Source: Hermatobates lingyangjiaoensis
Taxonomy: Eukaryota; Arthropoda; Insecta; Hemiptera; Hermatobatidae
DNA length: 64,000 nt
Direction: 5' to 3'
Assembly: GCA_026182355.1 (NCBI GenBank)
Contig: JAPFBL010000239.1
Coordinates: 1,110,001-1,174,000 of the forward strand
In this document: positions 43,030 through 55,057 of the stretch, piece by piece
Layout: each line of letters begins with the position of its first letter
Numbering within the stretch: position 1 is the first letter of the stretch
Program-made: the position numbers and the translations under genes
The notes under the pieces: model-generated
What the model was told of the DNA's origin: nothing
The model's input: only the letters and a program-made list of their open reading frames with translations
The model's database searches: none

Positions 43030-43455
43030 CAAACAAAATAACATTTATTAGAACTCGACAATTTCTTCAGGTTCAAATTAAAATCTCAATGCCAAAGTTT
43101 CAGTTTTATTTAAAAACTGTTTCATAGGCAGAAGTATAAAATATTGAAAAAGAAAAAAACATAATAATTGCTTTAGAGATTGTTTTTTTTAAATAAAACA
43201 ATTTGAGAATTTCAACAACTGTCTAGTTTTAATGAAAACATGACACTGTGTCGTGTTTAACAATAAACTAAACAGTTGTTGACATTCTCAAATTGTCTTT
43301 TTAAAAAAAAAAACTGTATTGTAATTCTTAAGTTTTTTTCTCTTTCATTATTTTATAATTCCGTCTATGAAACAGTTTTGAAATACAACTGAAATGTTGC
43401 CATTGAGATTTTAATTTGAACCTGAAGAAATTGTCCGAGTCCTAATAAATGTTAT
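43030..43455. repeat. Family I palindrome, long
   Basis: Arms from ACATTTATTAGAACTCGACA (about 43044) to its mirror (about 43450), centre near 43240. Segments AAAACTGTTTCATAGGCAG / CTATGAAACAGTTTTG and ACAATTTGAGAATTTCAACA / its mirror show pairing across the whole length with only small gaps. Confidence 0.75.
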
Positions 43456-44484
43456 TTTGTATCTATTTTTATATAATTAAAGAATTCAAATATATATTGA
43501 CCGTCTGGTAGAATAATAAAGAATCAAGTCAAACTCTCATAAATACCTCTTAGAAACTGAAGAACCTTTGTGAGTTTGACTGTTTGATTTGACCTCTAAC
43601 TGATTCAGTCCCAATTTATTTTAAATCAGCCAATGAAAATATATTTTCCAATCAATATCAGCCAATCAAAACTCTTGCTTTTCATGGTATGATAGATTTG
43701 GTTCATAAAAGCTCCAATCAGTCTATATGTTGCACCGTTGAACAAAACTTAATATCAGATGTAATGTTTTTGTGTTTATGAATCATATTAATTATATTTA
43801 GGTAATATTGAAGTGTGAGGAATGGATTATTTCCTATCGTGTTGTTGATAAATATCCAGGTTTTCTTCCCTATTTTAGTCTCATGGCCCATATCTATTAA
43901 TTATTGTTAATAATTTCATGTTTCAGCAATAAAATTTTTAAATTACACTAAAAAGCTGGCTTTGAATTGGAGTATGCAAACTGACTAATTACTAATATAT
44001 TTTTAGCAACCTTATAACAGAGTACAGCACGTAGTAATAAAATATCCAAATATTCAAATTATTTGAATTTTTTATCTTCGCTCAGAATAAATGGATGTTT
44101 AAAAAAGGAGAAAGAAATGTGATTTTTTAATAAACACTAGCATGCCGTAAAATTCCTAGTAAAAAATTTTTATAAAAGACCAAAAATGTAAAACAATTCA
44201 AAATTGAAAACATTTTTAGAAAAATAATAAATGAAATTATCCTACATCTTCAATTAAAAAATATCTTAAAACATTTTTTTCATGCATATTTCTTACATTT
44301 TTCAGACTAAATAGTTATATATTTCAAGTTTTAAATTGGAAACTTTGTCTTAAATCTTCATTGCAGATGAAGGTCAGATAAACTATGTAAGAGATCCACT
44401 GGTTGTTGGAAAAAAAACATGTTCTCCTGTAAGAGATTATTTCATAACATGAAATCTACCTTTTCGCTTTTCAAAAATATTATT
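43456..44484. other. AT-rich spacer with small hairpin
   Basis: CAAGTCAAACTCTCA (about 43526) pairs imperfectly with TTGTGAGTTTGACTG (about 43570). No gene. Confidence 0.5.
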
Positions 44485-44735
44485 ACTTGCTGTAGTTATG
44501 CTAATGATATTATATGCATGAGTGGTGTGATATACAAAAATAAGCATATATATTGATAAGTGAATCAATCGCTATCTGTAGTACCTGCAGGAATGAAAGA
44601 CTAATAAACATCTCCAGTTAGACATTTATATCATACTCGTACCTATATGGGACATTATATATTATATACCCAAGAAGTTTGATTCTTACAGTAAAGTTGA
44701 GTGTAGACCACTCCAGATTTTTTGCTTTGTATTTA
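44485..44735 (-). repeat. Dispersed repeat Z, copy 2 (inverted)
   Basis: Reverse complement of 526-797 with scattered changes, including TATATACCCAAGAAGTTTGA and AGTAAAGTTGAGTGTAGACC. Confidence 0.65.
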
Positions 44736-45178
44736 GACCACTTCAGATTTTCTTTGAGACTGAGAGATATTATTTGGAATTTATATTTGATTTAGAAACA
44801 ATTATATCCTCAAATTTGTTGATAAGAAAGAAATAAATGTTTATTTTTAATTTCTGTTTTTAGTTTCTTTATTTTTAGTATTTTCTTTTTCCTGGGTGTG
44901 TTGGTAGCACTGGCACTGGCTATTCTATCAAAGAGTCCTTGAGTGAGGATGAATTTTATTTATTTATGTTGCAGTTCGATATTAAATAGAACGTAGAAGA
45001 CTAGTAAGTACGTCTAGTATAATAGGACTACCAAAAACTGCGAAGGCAGGAGCCATTTGAAGTAATGACAAGTGACAGTTTGAGCACTAAAATCTTAATT
45101 AATATTGAAAGTTTAAACATGGATTAATCTGAAATGTTATTAAATTATTAAACTGAAAGCTGAATCTCATCGGACACG
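44736..45178. other. AT-rich spacer
   Basis: Nothing recognised. Confidence 0.5.
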
Positions 45179-45390
45179 TTCACCCGGCCTGTTTTGATAT
45201 TAGAGCGTGTACCCAGCCTTTCGGCCATATCACGTGTAATAGCAACGCAGATTGGTGCCTTTTAACGTGAAAGCTCTTTCGCCGCATCTTGGGAGCACCA
45301 AGCTCTATCCGAGGATAGGGCAACCAGCCTCCGAGGTACGCCCGAGGTGGACCACGTGGAGGCGAGCTTCCACGACCCTACATCACAAAA
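45179..45390 (+). repeat. Monomer related to the 162-bp tandem repeat
   Basis: CCTGTTTTGATATTAGAGCG, CCTTTCGGCCATATCACG, TTTTAACGTGAAAGCTCTTT and a GAGGTGGACCACGTGGAGGC, CACGACCCTACATCAC end parallel copy 3 at 37070-37260. The GC content and intact terminal block suggest this is nearer to the full-length family unit. Confidence 0.65.
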
Positions 45391-46074
45391 GGAAAAACAA
45401 AAACATAAAACTCAGTACTTGTACAAATGAAAAAACACTTTATAGGAAAACATAGACAAAAATCAATCCTCTTCTTCTTCAGATTACGGACGTCCAGTGA
45501 CAACCACTCCTGGGCTCCTTCTCATTCTTCTTATGCCCTCAATGAATTTAAGGAAGTCATCCCTATGACTTTAATTAAATAAGTTCACCCGGCCGTCATG
45601 CCTGTCATAGTGTGCATCCTATTATTGTTACAAATTCAAATTCACGTTTTAATTTCTTTAATAAACCTTAATATTGTCTCTGGAGAAATATAATAATGAA
45701 TTGATTATTAATATAATAATTAAAACATTAATTACATCATATAACATATATTTAATGAAACATGATGTAAGAAGGTAGTAACATGAATTCATGTTACCAT
45801 GTTAACATGTTGTTAATTAAACATGCTGTAATAGAAGGGAAACAAATAGGAAGAAATCATACCAGGTACAATTGTATTGTTAATTGTTATATAAAATATT
45901 ATGAAATCTAGTTATAAAAAATAAATAATAATAATATTTTTTTTAGAAATATTTTTCATCAAATATGATTATTATTGATAAGAGTGGTATAAATATGATG
46001 AAATGTTTTTATTAATTAAACATGATATAAAAAGAGAACAAAATGAAATCATTAAGGACTTATAGGACATTAAG
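45391..46074. other. Spacer
   Basis: A minus-strand segment at 45480-45575 could encode HRDDFLKFIEGIRR, unassigned. The rest is AT-rich. Confidence 0.4.
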
Positions 46075-46690
46075 GAGACTTCAAGAATTACATCTCTACA
46101 TAGAACGAGTTTAATGTGAAGCTAACAACTCGTTTCGACCACTTAGAGTTCTTCTTCAAGTTAATATCTAAAAAAATTTACACATCTATGACTTTAGGAA
46201 CAACAGAGAGAATAATTTGAAATTGAATTCAATATATGAAGGTTGAATAGAACAGTTGAGATTTTTAACAAGGGAATTAATATGAAAAATGACTTAGTTA
46301 AATAAAACTGAACCTTAGTAAAACATAACAACATGGTGAAACATGATCAAATTTGTAAGATCAAACTCATATATTTGATCATCTTTCGGTATGTTGTCAT
46401 GTTTCATTAAAGTTCAGGTTTAATTAAGTCATTTTTCATACTAATTCTCTTGTTAAAAACCTCAACAGTTCAATTCAACCATCATACCATATATTGTATT
46501 CAATTTCAAATAATTCACTCTGATGTTCTTAAAGCTCACAGATATGAAAATTTTTTAAATGTTAACCTAAAGAAGAACACTTAGTGTTTGAAAAGCGTTG
46601 ATATACATATTAAACTCTTTTATGTAGAGACGTAATTCTTGAAATCTCCCAATATGAGTAAATAGTACACTATAACAGATTGATTAATGA
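46075..46690. repeat. Family G long palindrome
   Basis: Arms from GGAGACTTCAAGAATTACAT (46076) to its mirror (about 46650), centre near 46360. The cores are decayed: minus-strand TTGAAGAAGAACTCTAAG, then TGGTCGAAACGAG; plus-strand CTAAAGAAGAACACTTAG, then TGTTTGAAAAGCG. Confidence 0.75.
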
Positions 46691-46734
46691 ATCATACATA
46701 AGGACTAATTGTTTTTACTAAATTGTTGTGCAAT

Positions 46735-46990
46735 CCGTAATTGTGTGGTATTTACTCATATTGGGGTAAATAGATAAATCAAAGTCTCCTTACATCAGAA
46801 AAGAAGCTTTTTTTATTTTACGCGTTTCGAAGTTTCGAGGAACAAAATGAACATTTTGTTCATCTTCAGGTAAATTTTCAAATGCACGAGTAGAACAACC
46901 GACCAGAGTCTATCCTTCAGAGTTGAGCACGAAGTGTTTGAATTATCGCTTCTTTTTAATGTTTGGAAACTTTGATTTATCTATTTACTA
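46735..46990. repeat. Family G subfamily palindrome
   Basis: Minus arm: CTGAAGATGAACAAAATG, a loop, then TCGAAACGCGTAAAATA (core and helix III ACGCGT intact). The plus arm lost its core box (TTGAGCACGAAGTG, TTTGAATTATCGC). Outer ends as in 38860-39115. Confidence 0.7.
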
Positions 46991-47654
46991 AATGATCAGT
47001 ATGACTAATTAAATATTTAAATTATATTTTTAAAACGTCGAAGAACCGATTTAGGATTGGATTAGTTCCCACGTCTTGTTACCTTTGAACTGTGACTCAC
47101 CTAGAGAAATCAGTTAACGTGAAGAATATGAAGAGGTAAGAGTGCAGAGGTCTGTGCGTCCGACACAAGAGACCTGCAGCCCCGATCACTCTCTTGTTTA
47201 AATATTTAGTCGAAGGCGAGGCTTGGGGATGGTGGCCTCGAGCCTAGTTCAATATAGACATACAATACCCTGCCAGCGCAAGGTCGCCTGTGTCACGTAA
47301 CAATCCTGTATCAATTTAACTAGCCCATTACTCAACACTACCGTCACTATTTCTTTATAGATTTACCAATAATTGTATAAAACACTACCTCAACATAAGA
47401 TTTGCAAACAAGGCTTTCTCTTTGTTTATTTATTGATTTTCGTCTTTTATATTTTGCAAAAACAAAAGTAAAATTCAAGTTAAAATGATAAACGAATTTG
47501 TAAAAACTAAATAATCGAACGACCAACGAAGAGTTCCATGCACGACAGTGCACGTCGTAATTAGCAGTTCCGGACCAGAGACCCACTACTGCTAAATTAT
47601 CATCCTGCTTTTTTTTTTTGTTTTGGTCAGTAGCCATTGTCAATACTGGGGGCG
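46991..47654. other. Unassigned with GC-richer patch
   Basis: The GC-richer patch at 47090-47300 includes GAGGCTTGGGGATGGTGGCC. No exon or tRNA-like head recognised. Confidence 0.4.
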
Positions 47655-48345
47655 TTAGTCTGTCAGGGAAAGGAGTCGTATTCGTGGTCGTATGGTCTTG
47701 CATTTTTGCATTATCTGAGGATCTATATTATTTATAAGTCATCAGGTCGTCATATTTAGTTCAGAAAGGGAGCTATTAGGAGTCATGGGATTGGGAAGGG
47801 TTGTTTGTTGGATTCAAGTCCCGAACAAGGAGATTTGGATGGGTGGACAGTTTTTTGTCTTCATTGTTAGCAAGTCGACTAATGTAGCAATCAATTGATT
47901 CCCAACTCAAATCATGCTGAATATCGAAATTTCTAGCATACCATGGCGCTCTAGCTATAAGGCGGGCACATTTATTCTGTACGACTTGGATGCAGTTCTC
48001 GGCGCCCACGAACAAGAACTGCATCCAAGTTGTACAGAATAAATGTGGCCTCCTTATAGCTAGAGCGCCATGGTATGCTAGAAATTTCGATATTCAGCAT
48101 GATTTGAGTTGAGAATCAATTGATTGCTACATTAGTCGACTTGCTAACAATGAAGACAAAAAACTGTCCACCCATCCAAATCTCCTTGTTCAGGACTTGA
48201 ATCCAATAAATAACTTTTCCCAATCCCATGACTTCTAATAGCTCCCTTCCTGAACTAAATATGACGACTTGATGACTTATAAATAATATAGTACCTCAGA
48301 TAATGCAAAAATGCAAGACCATACGACCACGAATACGACTCCTAT
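47655..48345. repeat. Palindrome made of two inverted Jockey-like fragments
   Basis: Arms about 47669-48000 and 48009-48344 are inverted copies with a centre near 48005, reading out from the same retrotransposon 3' region. Outer ends GGAGTCGTATTCGTGG and its mirror CCACGAATACGACTCC. Confidence 0.85.
47776..48024 (-). pseudogene. Jockey-like non-LTR retrotransposon, C-terminal fragment
   Basis: Encodes CIQVVQNKCARLIARAPWYA, then NFDIQHDLSWESID and HPNLLVRDLNP, the signature end of Jockey-clade reverse transcriptase polyproteins (QNK, R-A-PWY-N, then a DL motif). Only about 80 residues remain. The other arm (48009-48240, plus strand) has the same region with a stop shortly after QHDLS. No 5' domains or poly(A) tail seen. 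Confidence 0.8.
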
Positions 48346-49555
48346 AATCGAATGTTTTCCTTATTTCGACTACATAATTCTGTGGTGGCTTTAAGTCCTG
48401 AATTAAATTCTTTATTGATGTAGCCCTGAATATGTCTACAAATATAGATCAAACGTCGGCTTAAAGGTGTTGTATTATTGAAGCTAGACCAAACCTCGAT
48501 AAAAAAAAAAGAAAAATAGTGTTAAAAACTAAATAGACGTAGGAAAAAAATATATTTATCAATATATATAATATATTATATATATTGTTCAACTTCAACT
48601 GAAGTGAAGACATTTTAATGTTGATTATATTTTGCAAACCGAACTTTGTATTCAATTGCAGGAAAGCAATATCATCCTGACTTTAGAAGTTTATCGAATA
48701 ATGACTGGAGGCAATCTAAAACAGCAAATGAAACTCGCGTAGCGGTCAATAAATTTCAAACATTCACGAAATCATTAGTTATTTCGCTTTCTAATTTTTA
48801 GCAAACATGTCGGGAAATTAAATTTTGAAATCTAATAACAGATAGTAGTGTCAAAAATAAATAATTTTCTTTTGTAGCAATGCTGTTAATAATGTCTTTA
48901 ATATTAAACATTTCATTGAATAAACATGATAAAATACGTCATATAAATGAACTAAAACTTCAAATAGTTTAGCATTTGATTGTATAGTAAAATATTCAGG
49001 TATATCACCTGTTTAGATGGGGTGACAATCATTTTATTTGCTTTACGAAACCTGGTGACATAGATCAACCTGGTATGTTATTACTACTAGTGAACTGAAA
49101 GGTGAATAACATATTACTTGTGATAGTATTCTATTCAAAGTTGAATTAACATTGATGTAAAATTTAATTTTTTTAATTAAAAATTTAATTAAATCCTGCA
49201 GAGTGCAGTACGATAGGAGACTAAGATATATTTCTTTAGAGATTATATGATAGGCATCCTTGTTCATAATGGAATGCCTATCATATGAAGCATCCCATTA
49301 TTGTTATAAATTCAAAATTTTAGGTTTTAATTTCTTTAATAAACTTCATGATTGTCTTTAGAGAAATATCCCCGCTTCAATTATTCGTTTTAGGGGTAAT
49401 TTGCTAAAACGTTTTACCTTCTTCAAGTCAACTGTCTGTCATTTTAGATAGAATGTAGTTGTGGGGCTCTGATAGTTATTTATTATATTAGACACATATT
49501 TACAATAGAAATATTTTAATATACCATTATTACATAGGTCTCCACACAGATTACG
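48346..49555. other. AT-rich spacer
   Basis: Nothing recognised. Contains a short TA-rich stretch near 48562-48582. Confidence 0.5.
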
Positions 49556-49739
49556 TACATATTACAATGATCTGGCCAGATCGTTGGCGATAAACCAGCA
49601 AAGCATGCAAGCGCTGGTGAAGTATACGTCGAAGGGAGGAATCGAATTCAGAATGAAAGACGCCAGCAACACCTGGTTCCTCACTGGCCTCTGTCAGTGT
49701 TGCCACTACATAGTCAAAGCTTACCGCCTTTTCAATCTT
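49556..49739 (+). CDS. Exon-like coding segment, unidentified
   Basis: GC-richer than its surroundings. One frame is open from a splice-acceptor-like TCTCCACACAG (ending 49549) through LARSLAINQQSMQALVKYTS, then GGIEFRMKDASNTWFLTGLC, to a stop at about 49768. Codon use looks coding-like. I do not recognise the family. It may be an exon of a host gene or a processed fragment. No second exon was found nearby. Confidence 0.4.
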
Positions 49740-49779
49740 TGTAGGATGTTAATTATTATTATTAATAAGTAATAATAAA

Positions 49780-50700
49780 GGAGACACATCTGGATAGATA
49801 TTCTATATATATTTTTAAATCTTTAAATGTCCGTATCTTTGATAATTTTAAATTAATATTTTTTCTCTTTGATCAATGTATTCCTTGTATCTATGTCCAG
49901 ACCTTTCCTCTATACTCATCATTATGAGTGTATCAGCATGAAAGTTAATAAGTACTATCAAGTATTCTTTTTGCTTTCAGTGCAAGGTAATCTGCAAAGC
50001 CTTGAGTATAGTAACCATCTTAGACTATCCAGTATCATCCACTAATAATCACAACAATAGGAGCAGAGCGATAGCACATCTACCTGAAAACAGTCTTTAG
50101 TGTTCACAATTTAATCTAATATTTTCAAAAACATTATTCTATATTGTTACTGTAATCTATTTTATAGTTCGTGGATTATAGTATACTAAACTATGTGATA
50201 CTAACATGTATTTCACGAAATAGTTATAAATTTAATAATTGATATGTTATATCTGTAATACAAGCATTATCCAAATAAGGATTGCTCATAAATAATAACT
50301 GCCTGCTGATTAATACTGGTAACAAGCTTAGTCTTCGGACTCGTATAACTTGTAATCCTGCGAAAACTCTCTTGTGCTCGTAACTCAAGCACAAAGCTAA
50401 ACCCAAGGTAATTCATTCTCTTTAAAAGAACACCAACACTTGCGACTCCACTCAACTTTATTATCAACTAAATTATCAAACTCATAGGATATTTAATTAT
50501 TTTATTTTTTAATAGTCTCTAAACACTTTTTTTTACTCTACTTCACATAACAGTTATAGCAGTTTAATTAAGAACTCTCTTGGATAATATACAACATTTT
50601 TACTTTACTATAAGTATATAGTAATCATGAAAAAAATTATTTCGAGAGTTTGACAGTTTTACGTTTTTGAGGTACCCAACGTCAAATATTGACGTTTTGT
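49780..50700. other. AT-rich spacer
   Basis: Nothing recognised. Confidence 0.5.
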
Positions 50701-50710
50701 TGATCATGTA

Positions 50711-50771
50711 TGTGTTGGTGTGTGTGTGTGTGTGTGTGTGTGTGGAGAGAGAGAGAGAGTGCGTGTGTGTA

Positions 50772-50802
<31 letters not shown>

Positions 50803-50860
50803 TGTGCGTGTGTATCTGTGAGTGTGTGTGCGTGTGTGTGTGTGTGTGCGTGTGTTTGTC
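50711..50860. repeat. Compound (TG)n/(GA)n microsatellite
   Basis: TG run, GA run (about 50743-50758), then a second imperfect TG run to about 50852. All frames here are repeat translations. Confidence 0.95.
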
Positions 50861-50869
50861 TGTTTTCCT

Positions 50870-52900
50870 CACGGGCAGTACTCCTGCCAAGAGGGAATTT
50901 ATTTATTTCCAGTACGCTCCACAAACATATTACCTGCACTTACACAATACATTAATACATCCTTTTAACATCTAGTTACAGTAATCTCATAATGTTATTC
51001 TTACAGCAATCGATAATCATACATTAAATAGCATTGTATATATAAATAGTATATTCTGAGTGTGTGAGAGAGAGAGCGAGACAGTGGGTGGGAGTGTGTG
51101 TATCCAAAAATTTGTGGGCGAGCTACAATATCAAATTTTTCAATTTCATGGATCAAATTCATATTCTACACATAAGTGGGTATGCAAGTATACATGTATC
51201 CTATTGTATTAGGGTAATATTTCATCCTAAAAAAGTCACTTTTTTGAGAAAAATGATATAATAGGTATTTTTTCTCTTAAATTACTAATTCCTAGTTTCA
51301 TAATTATGAAACTGAAGTTTTATGAAACTTTTGGTATTATGATACTGGCAGAAACTATATAATTGAAAAAAATGAGCTTTTTAAAATAACTGCATATTAT
51401 TTTTCGGCAATAAAATATAACGAATTTGACTTAGGATTGGTTCTGAAAGCTTTTGAATATGGTACAGATCACAGCGTTTGACAAATCGTAATGAAATCGT
51501 ACACCAAAATCGCACCTTATGGGCTGAATACTTTTTATTTGGAATTGTACGATCGAAAGTCACGGCACAGTGAATTTTATTATTACACAAAATATATTTC
51601 TATGCTTATTGGTTAATTATAAAAATAATATTTGCAAAAAAATAAACTTAACATTATTTTTAATGTTAATTATTAACACTAAAAACAATGAGTTTAATTA
51701 TTTTAAATTAAACTTAACATTATAAAAAATAAAAATCTGAAACCTGATTGTCGTAAATGATATTATAGCTATAAAAACGGAAACTTCAGCTTATATATTA
51801 CTTAAGGGATTTGTTTCGACTAACTTGAAAACTTTTTATAAGAATTGACCCAAAAAAATGTATTTCAATGTTTAAAAAAAATTGGATTATTTTAATGAAT
51901 TAATATGATATTTGTGAATTACAATTAAACTTTCAGAAATCTCAAACCGGAAAATTGAAAAAAAAAAAAATTGTGTTACATGGATTTTGTTTATGATTGC
52001 TAATAAACAAATTGTGTATTACATACACACTTCAATATAATTGAAGTATTATAAGTGTGGAATTGAGAAGTAAATAGGGTATTATTGAAGGCATGAGGCA
52101 AATTAGAAAGGTTTAGTGATAGTCGGAGGAGGGTGGGGTACTCGGGTTAATGAAAGCTTGCAAGCACAAACCACACGGCTCAAAGCCCAGAGCTGCTTCC
52201 CAATCCCCTAGCCTCCCAAATATTGCCTTCTACACCAAAACTTATTCCAATAATTCTCCACCATTTGTAAACTTAACTGAAATATGTTTCAGCTGGACTA
52301 TATTTAAACAACCAATTAGAATCAATGAGATATCCAGATTTAAAAAGGAAGTCTGTACGAGTGGCTGGTTCTCATTGCCCGTTAGCATTAATGAAATATA
52401 TGCTTCCCAGGAAAGGTATCTCCTTTTTTTTTTCAGTTTAACTTATTTATTATTACATTTAAAATGTTAACAGCTATATTTAATTGAAATTTTAAAATAG
52501 CAAAATCAAATAATGAGAAACCTTTTCTTTGTTTTTTTTTTTTAATTAATGTAATATATGTTTCAGCCGTTTATGATGGAGTCGAATATAATTTAGTGAA
52601 AGGATTTTTCAAAAAAATAAATGCTACCATGAAAATTATTTACATAAAAAAACAATTTAAATGGAACACTAAGGGTGATAACAAGGTACTGATTTCGAAT
52701 TATTTAATAATAAATCTGACCAGTAAGGCAAAAACAACTATTAGAAAACACAATAAAGCATTCGGACAAAAGTCTTTTGTAAGACGCATTAACCTTATCA
52801 GTTTAAGAACCATAATTTTAATCTATTGTAAATATATATATATTTGTGTATTTTGGGAGCAGACATTCAATCAAACATGTTTTATTAAAAATGATGCCAA
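50870..52900. other. AT-rich, possible diverged R fragment
   Basis: AAAAAAGTCACTTTTTTGAG and the TTTTTTCTCTTAAATTACTA block (51226-51290) resemble 2875-2940 of repeat R. The rest, including two open frames at 52150-52470 and 52596-52958, shows no domain. Confidence 0.4.
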
Positions 52901-52927
52901 TTTTAATAAAACATATATATATATATA

Positions 52928-53165
52928 TAGTTCACACAGAAAAGAGAAAAACAAATAAAAACACACACAAAAAACTCACAACGATATTTCGACATTAGTT
53001 GTCATCGGGCAGAAGTAGTACCTTTGAGTAGCTGAATCTAACTCAAACTCAGTTAGCTTCAGTTACTCAAAGAGACTACTTTTGCCCGATGACGACAAAT
53101 GTGGAAATATCGTTGTGAGTATTTTTGTGTGTGTTTTTATTTGTTTTTCTCTTTCCTGTGTGAAC
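52928..53165. repeat. Family F palindrome, two ribozyme-like arms
   Basis: Centre near 53045. Plus arm: CCGATGA (53087-53093), CGACAAATGTG, GAAA, TATC, GTTGTGAG. The minus arm mirrors it: CCGATGACAACTAATGTC, then GAAATATCG. Both have CCGATGA for CTGATGA, as at 27279. Confidence 0.75.
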
Positions 53166-53189
53166 AAGTAGTCCTGTTGGACTGTTTCA

Positions 53190-53190
53190 A

Positions 53191-53241
<51 letters not shown>
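53190..53241. repeat. (TA)n microsatellite
   Basis: About 50 bases of TA between family F and family C ends. Confidence 0.95.
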
Positions 53242-53242
<1 letters not shown>

Positions 53243-53528
53243 GAGTTCGAGATTAACAAAGAGCAACACACAAAGTAGGGAAACACACTTACAGACTCAA
53301 ATTTTCGGGTAATCCGTCTTCAGGAGAAAAGAGAATGGGAGACCAAGCACGTTGCCGTTGCGCCTACAACGTGCTTGGTCTCCCATTCTCTTTTCTCCTG
53401 AAGACGGATTACCCGAAAATTTGAGTCTGTAAGTGTGTTTCCCTACTTTATGTGTTGCTCTTTGTTAATCTCCAACTCGTATTGTGTCCAGTTTGGATCG
53501 TATTTAATTTTATCAGTGAATATATATA
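53241..53528. repeat. Family C palindrome, two ribozymes
   Basis: Perfectly paired arms for over 100 bases each side of the centre near 53355. Plus arm: CTGAAGA 53398-53404, GAAA 53415-53418, AATT, T, then GAG pairing with CTC. The minus arm is equivalent. The plus tail continues through GTGTCCAGTTTGGATCG and a GTGAATATATATATG end. Confidence 0.85.
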
Positions 53529-53653
53529 TGATTAAAGTAAACAGCAGCTTCTGCGTTCACGACTTTTAGGCTGTAGCCTAAAAGTCGTGAACGCAGAAGC
53601 TGCTATTTACTTTAATCAAATATGCCTACGAGAAGATTTGCTGCCCTCATACA

Positions 53654-53692
<39 letters not shown>
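53529..53692. repeat. Family E palindrome and (TA)n
   Basis: A perfect palindrome: AGTAAACAGCAGCTTCTGCG, TTCACGACTTTTAGGC, TGTAGCCTAAAAGTCG and its completion, centre near 53574. Then AAATATGCCTACGAGAAG, TTTGCTGCCCTCATACAC and TA 53657-53691. No hammerhead core is evident. Confidence 0.85.
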
Positions 53693-53694
<2 letters not shown>

Positions 53695-53791
53695 GAATGT
53701 TCAAACCGCTTTTTACGGTTGAAAGATCTTAGTATTTTTTACTATGGTTTGGACGTTAACTATTATTGAAGTGTTTCTTGCTAAATTTTGT

Positions 53792-53826
<35 letters not shown>

Positions 53827-54280
53827 TATATCAGTTCACAAACGAAGAAAAGCAACACACAGAGAAAGAGACACACTTACAAACTCAAATTTTCGGATGA
53901 TCCGTCTTCAGGAGAAAAGAGAGAAAGGGCGACCAAGCACGCCGGAAACACAACGGCAGGAAACCCATTGGGTTTCCTGCCGTTGTGTTTCCGGCGTGCT
54001 TGGTCGCCCTTTCTCTCTTTTCTCCTGAAGACGGATCATCCGAAAATTTGAGTCTGTAAGTGTGTTTCCCTACTTTATGTGTTGCTCTTTGTTAATCTCC
54101 AACTCGTATTGTGTCCAGTTTGGATCGTATTTCATTTTATCAGTGAATATATATATGATTAAAGTAAACAGCAGCTTCTGCGTTCACGACTTTTAGGCTG
54201 TAGCCTAAAAGTCGTGAACGCAGAAGCTGCTGTTTACTTTAATCAAATATGCCTACGGGAAGATTTGCTGCCCTCATACA

Positions 54281-54319
<39 letters not shown>

Positions 54320-54413
54320 GAATGTTCAAACCGCTTTTTACGGTTGAAAGATCTTAGTATTTTTTACTATGGTTTGGACGTTAACTATTATTGAAGTGTT
54401 TCTTGCTAAATTT

Positions 54414-54456
<43 letters not shown>

Positions 54457-54886
54457 ATATATCAGTTCACAAACGAAGAAAAGCAACACACAGAGAAAGA
54501 GACACACTTACAAACTCAAATTTTCGGATGATCCGTCTTCAGGAGAAAAGAGAGAAAGGGCGACCAAGCCCATGGGTTTCCTGCCGTTGTGTTTCCGGCG
54601 TGCTTGGTCGCCCTTTCTCTCTTTTCTCCTGAAGACGGATCATCCGAAAATTTGAGTCTGTAAGTGTGTTTCCCTACTTTATGTGTTGCTCTTTGTTAAT
54701 CTCCAACTCGTATTGTGTCCAGTTTGGATCGTATTTCATTTTATCAGTGAATATATATATGATTAAAGTAAACAGCAGCTTCTGCGTTCACGACTTTTAG
54801 GCTGTAGCCTAAAAGTCGTGAACGCAGAAGCTGCTGTTTACATTAATCAAATATGCCTACGGGAAGATTTGCTGCCCTCATACTCT

Positions 54887-54917
<31 letters not shown>

Positions 54918-55016
54918 CACGAATGTTTAAACCGCTTTTTACGGTTGAAAGATCTTAGTATTTTTTACTATGGTTTGGACGTTAACTATTATTGAAGTGT
55001 TTCTTGCTAAATTTTG

Positions 55017-55057
<41 letters not shown>

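Noticed and set aside
47347..47703. 118-codon minus-strand frame
   Set aside because: Extends into the Jockey palindrome flank, has a Lys run, and no domain or related copy.
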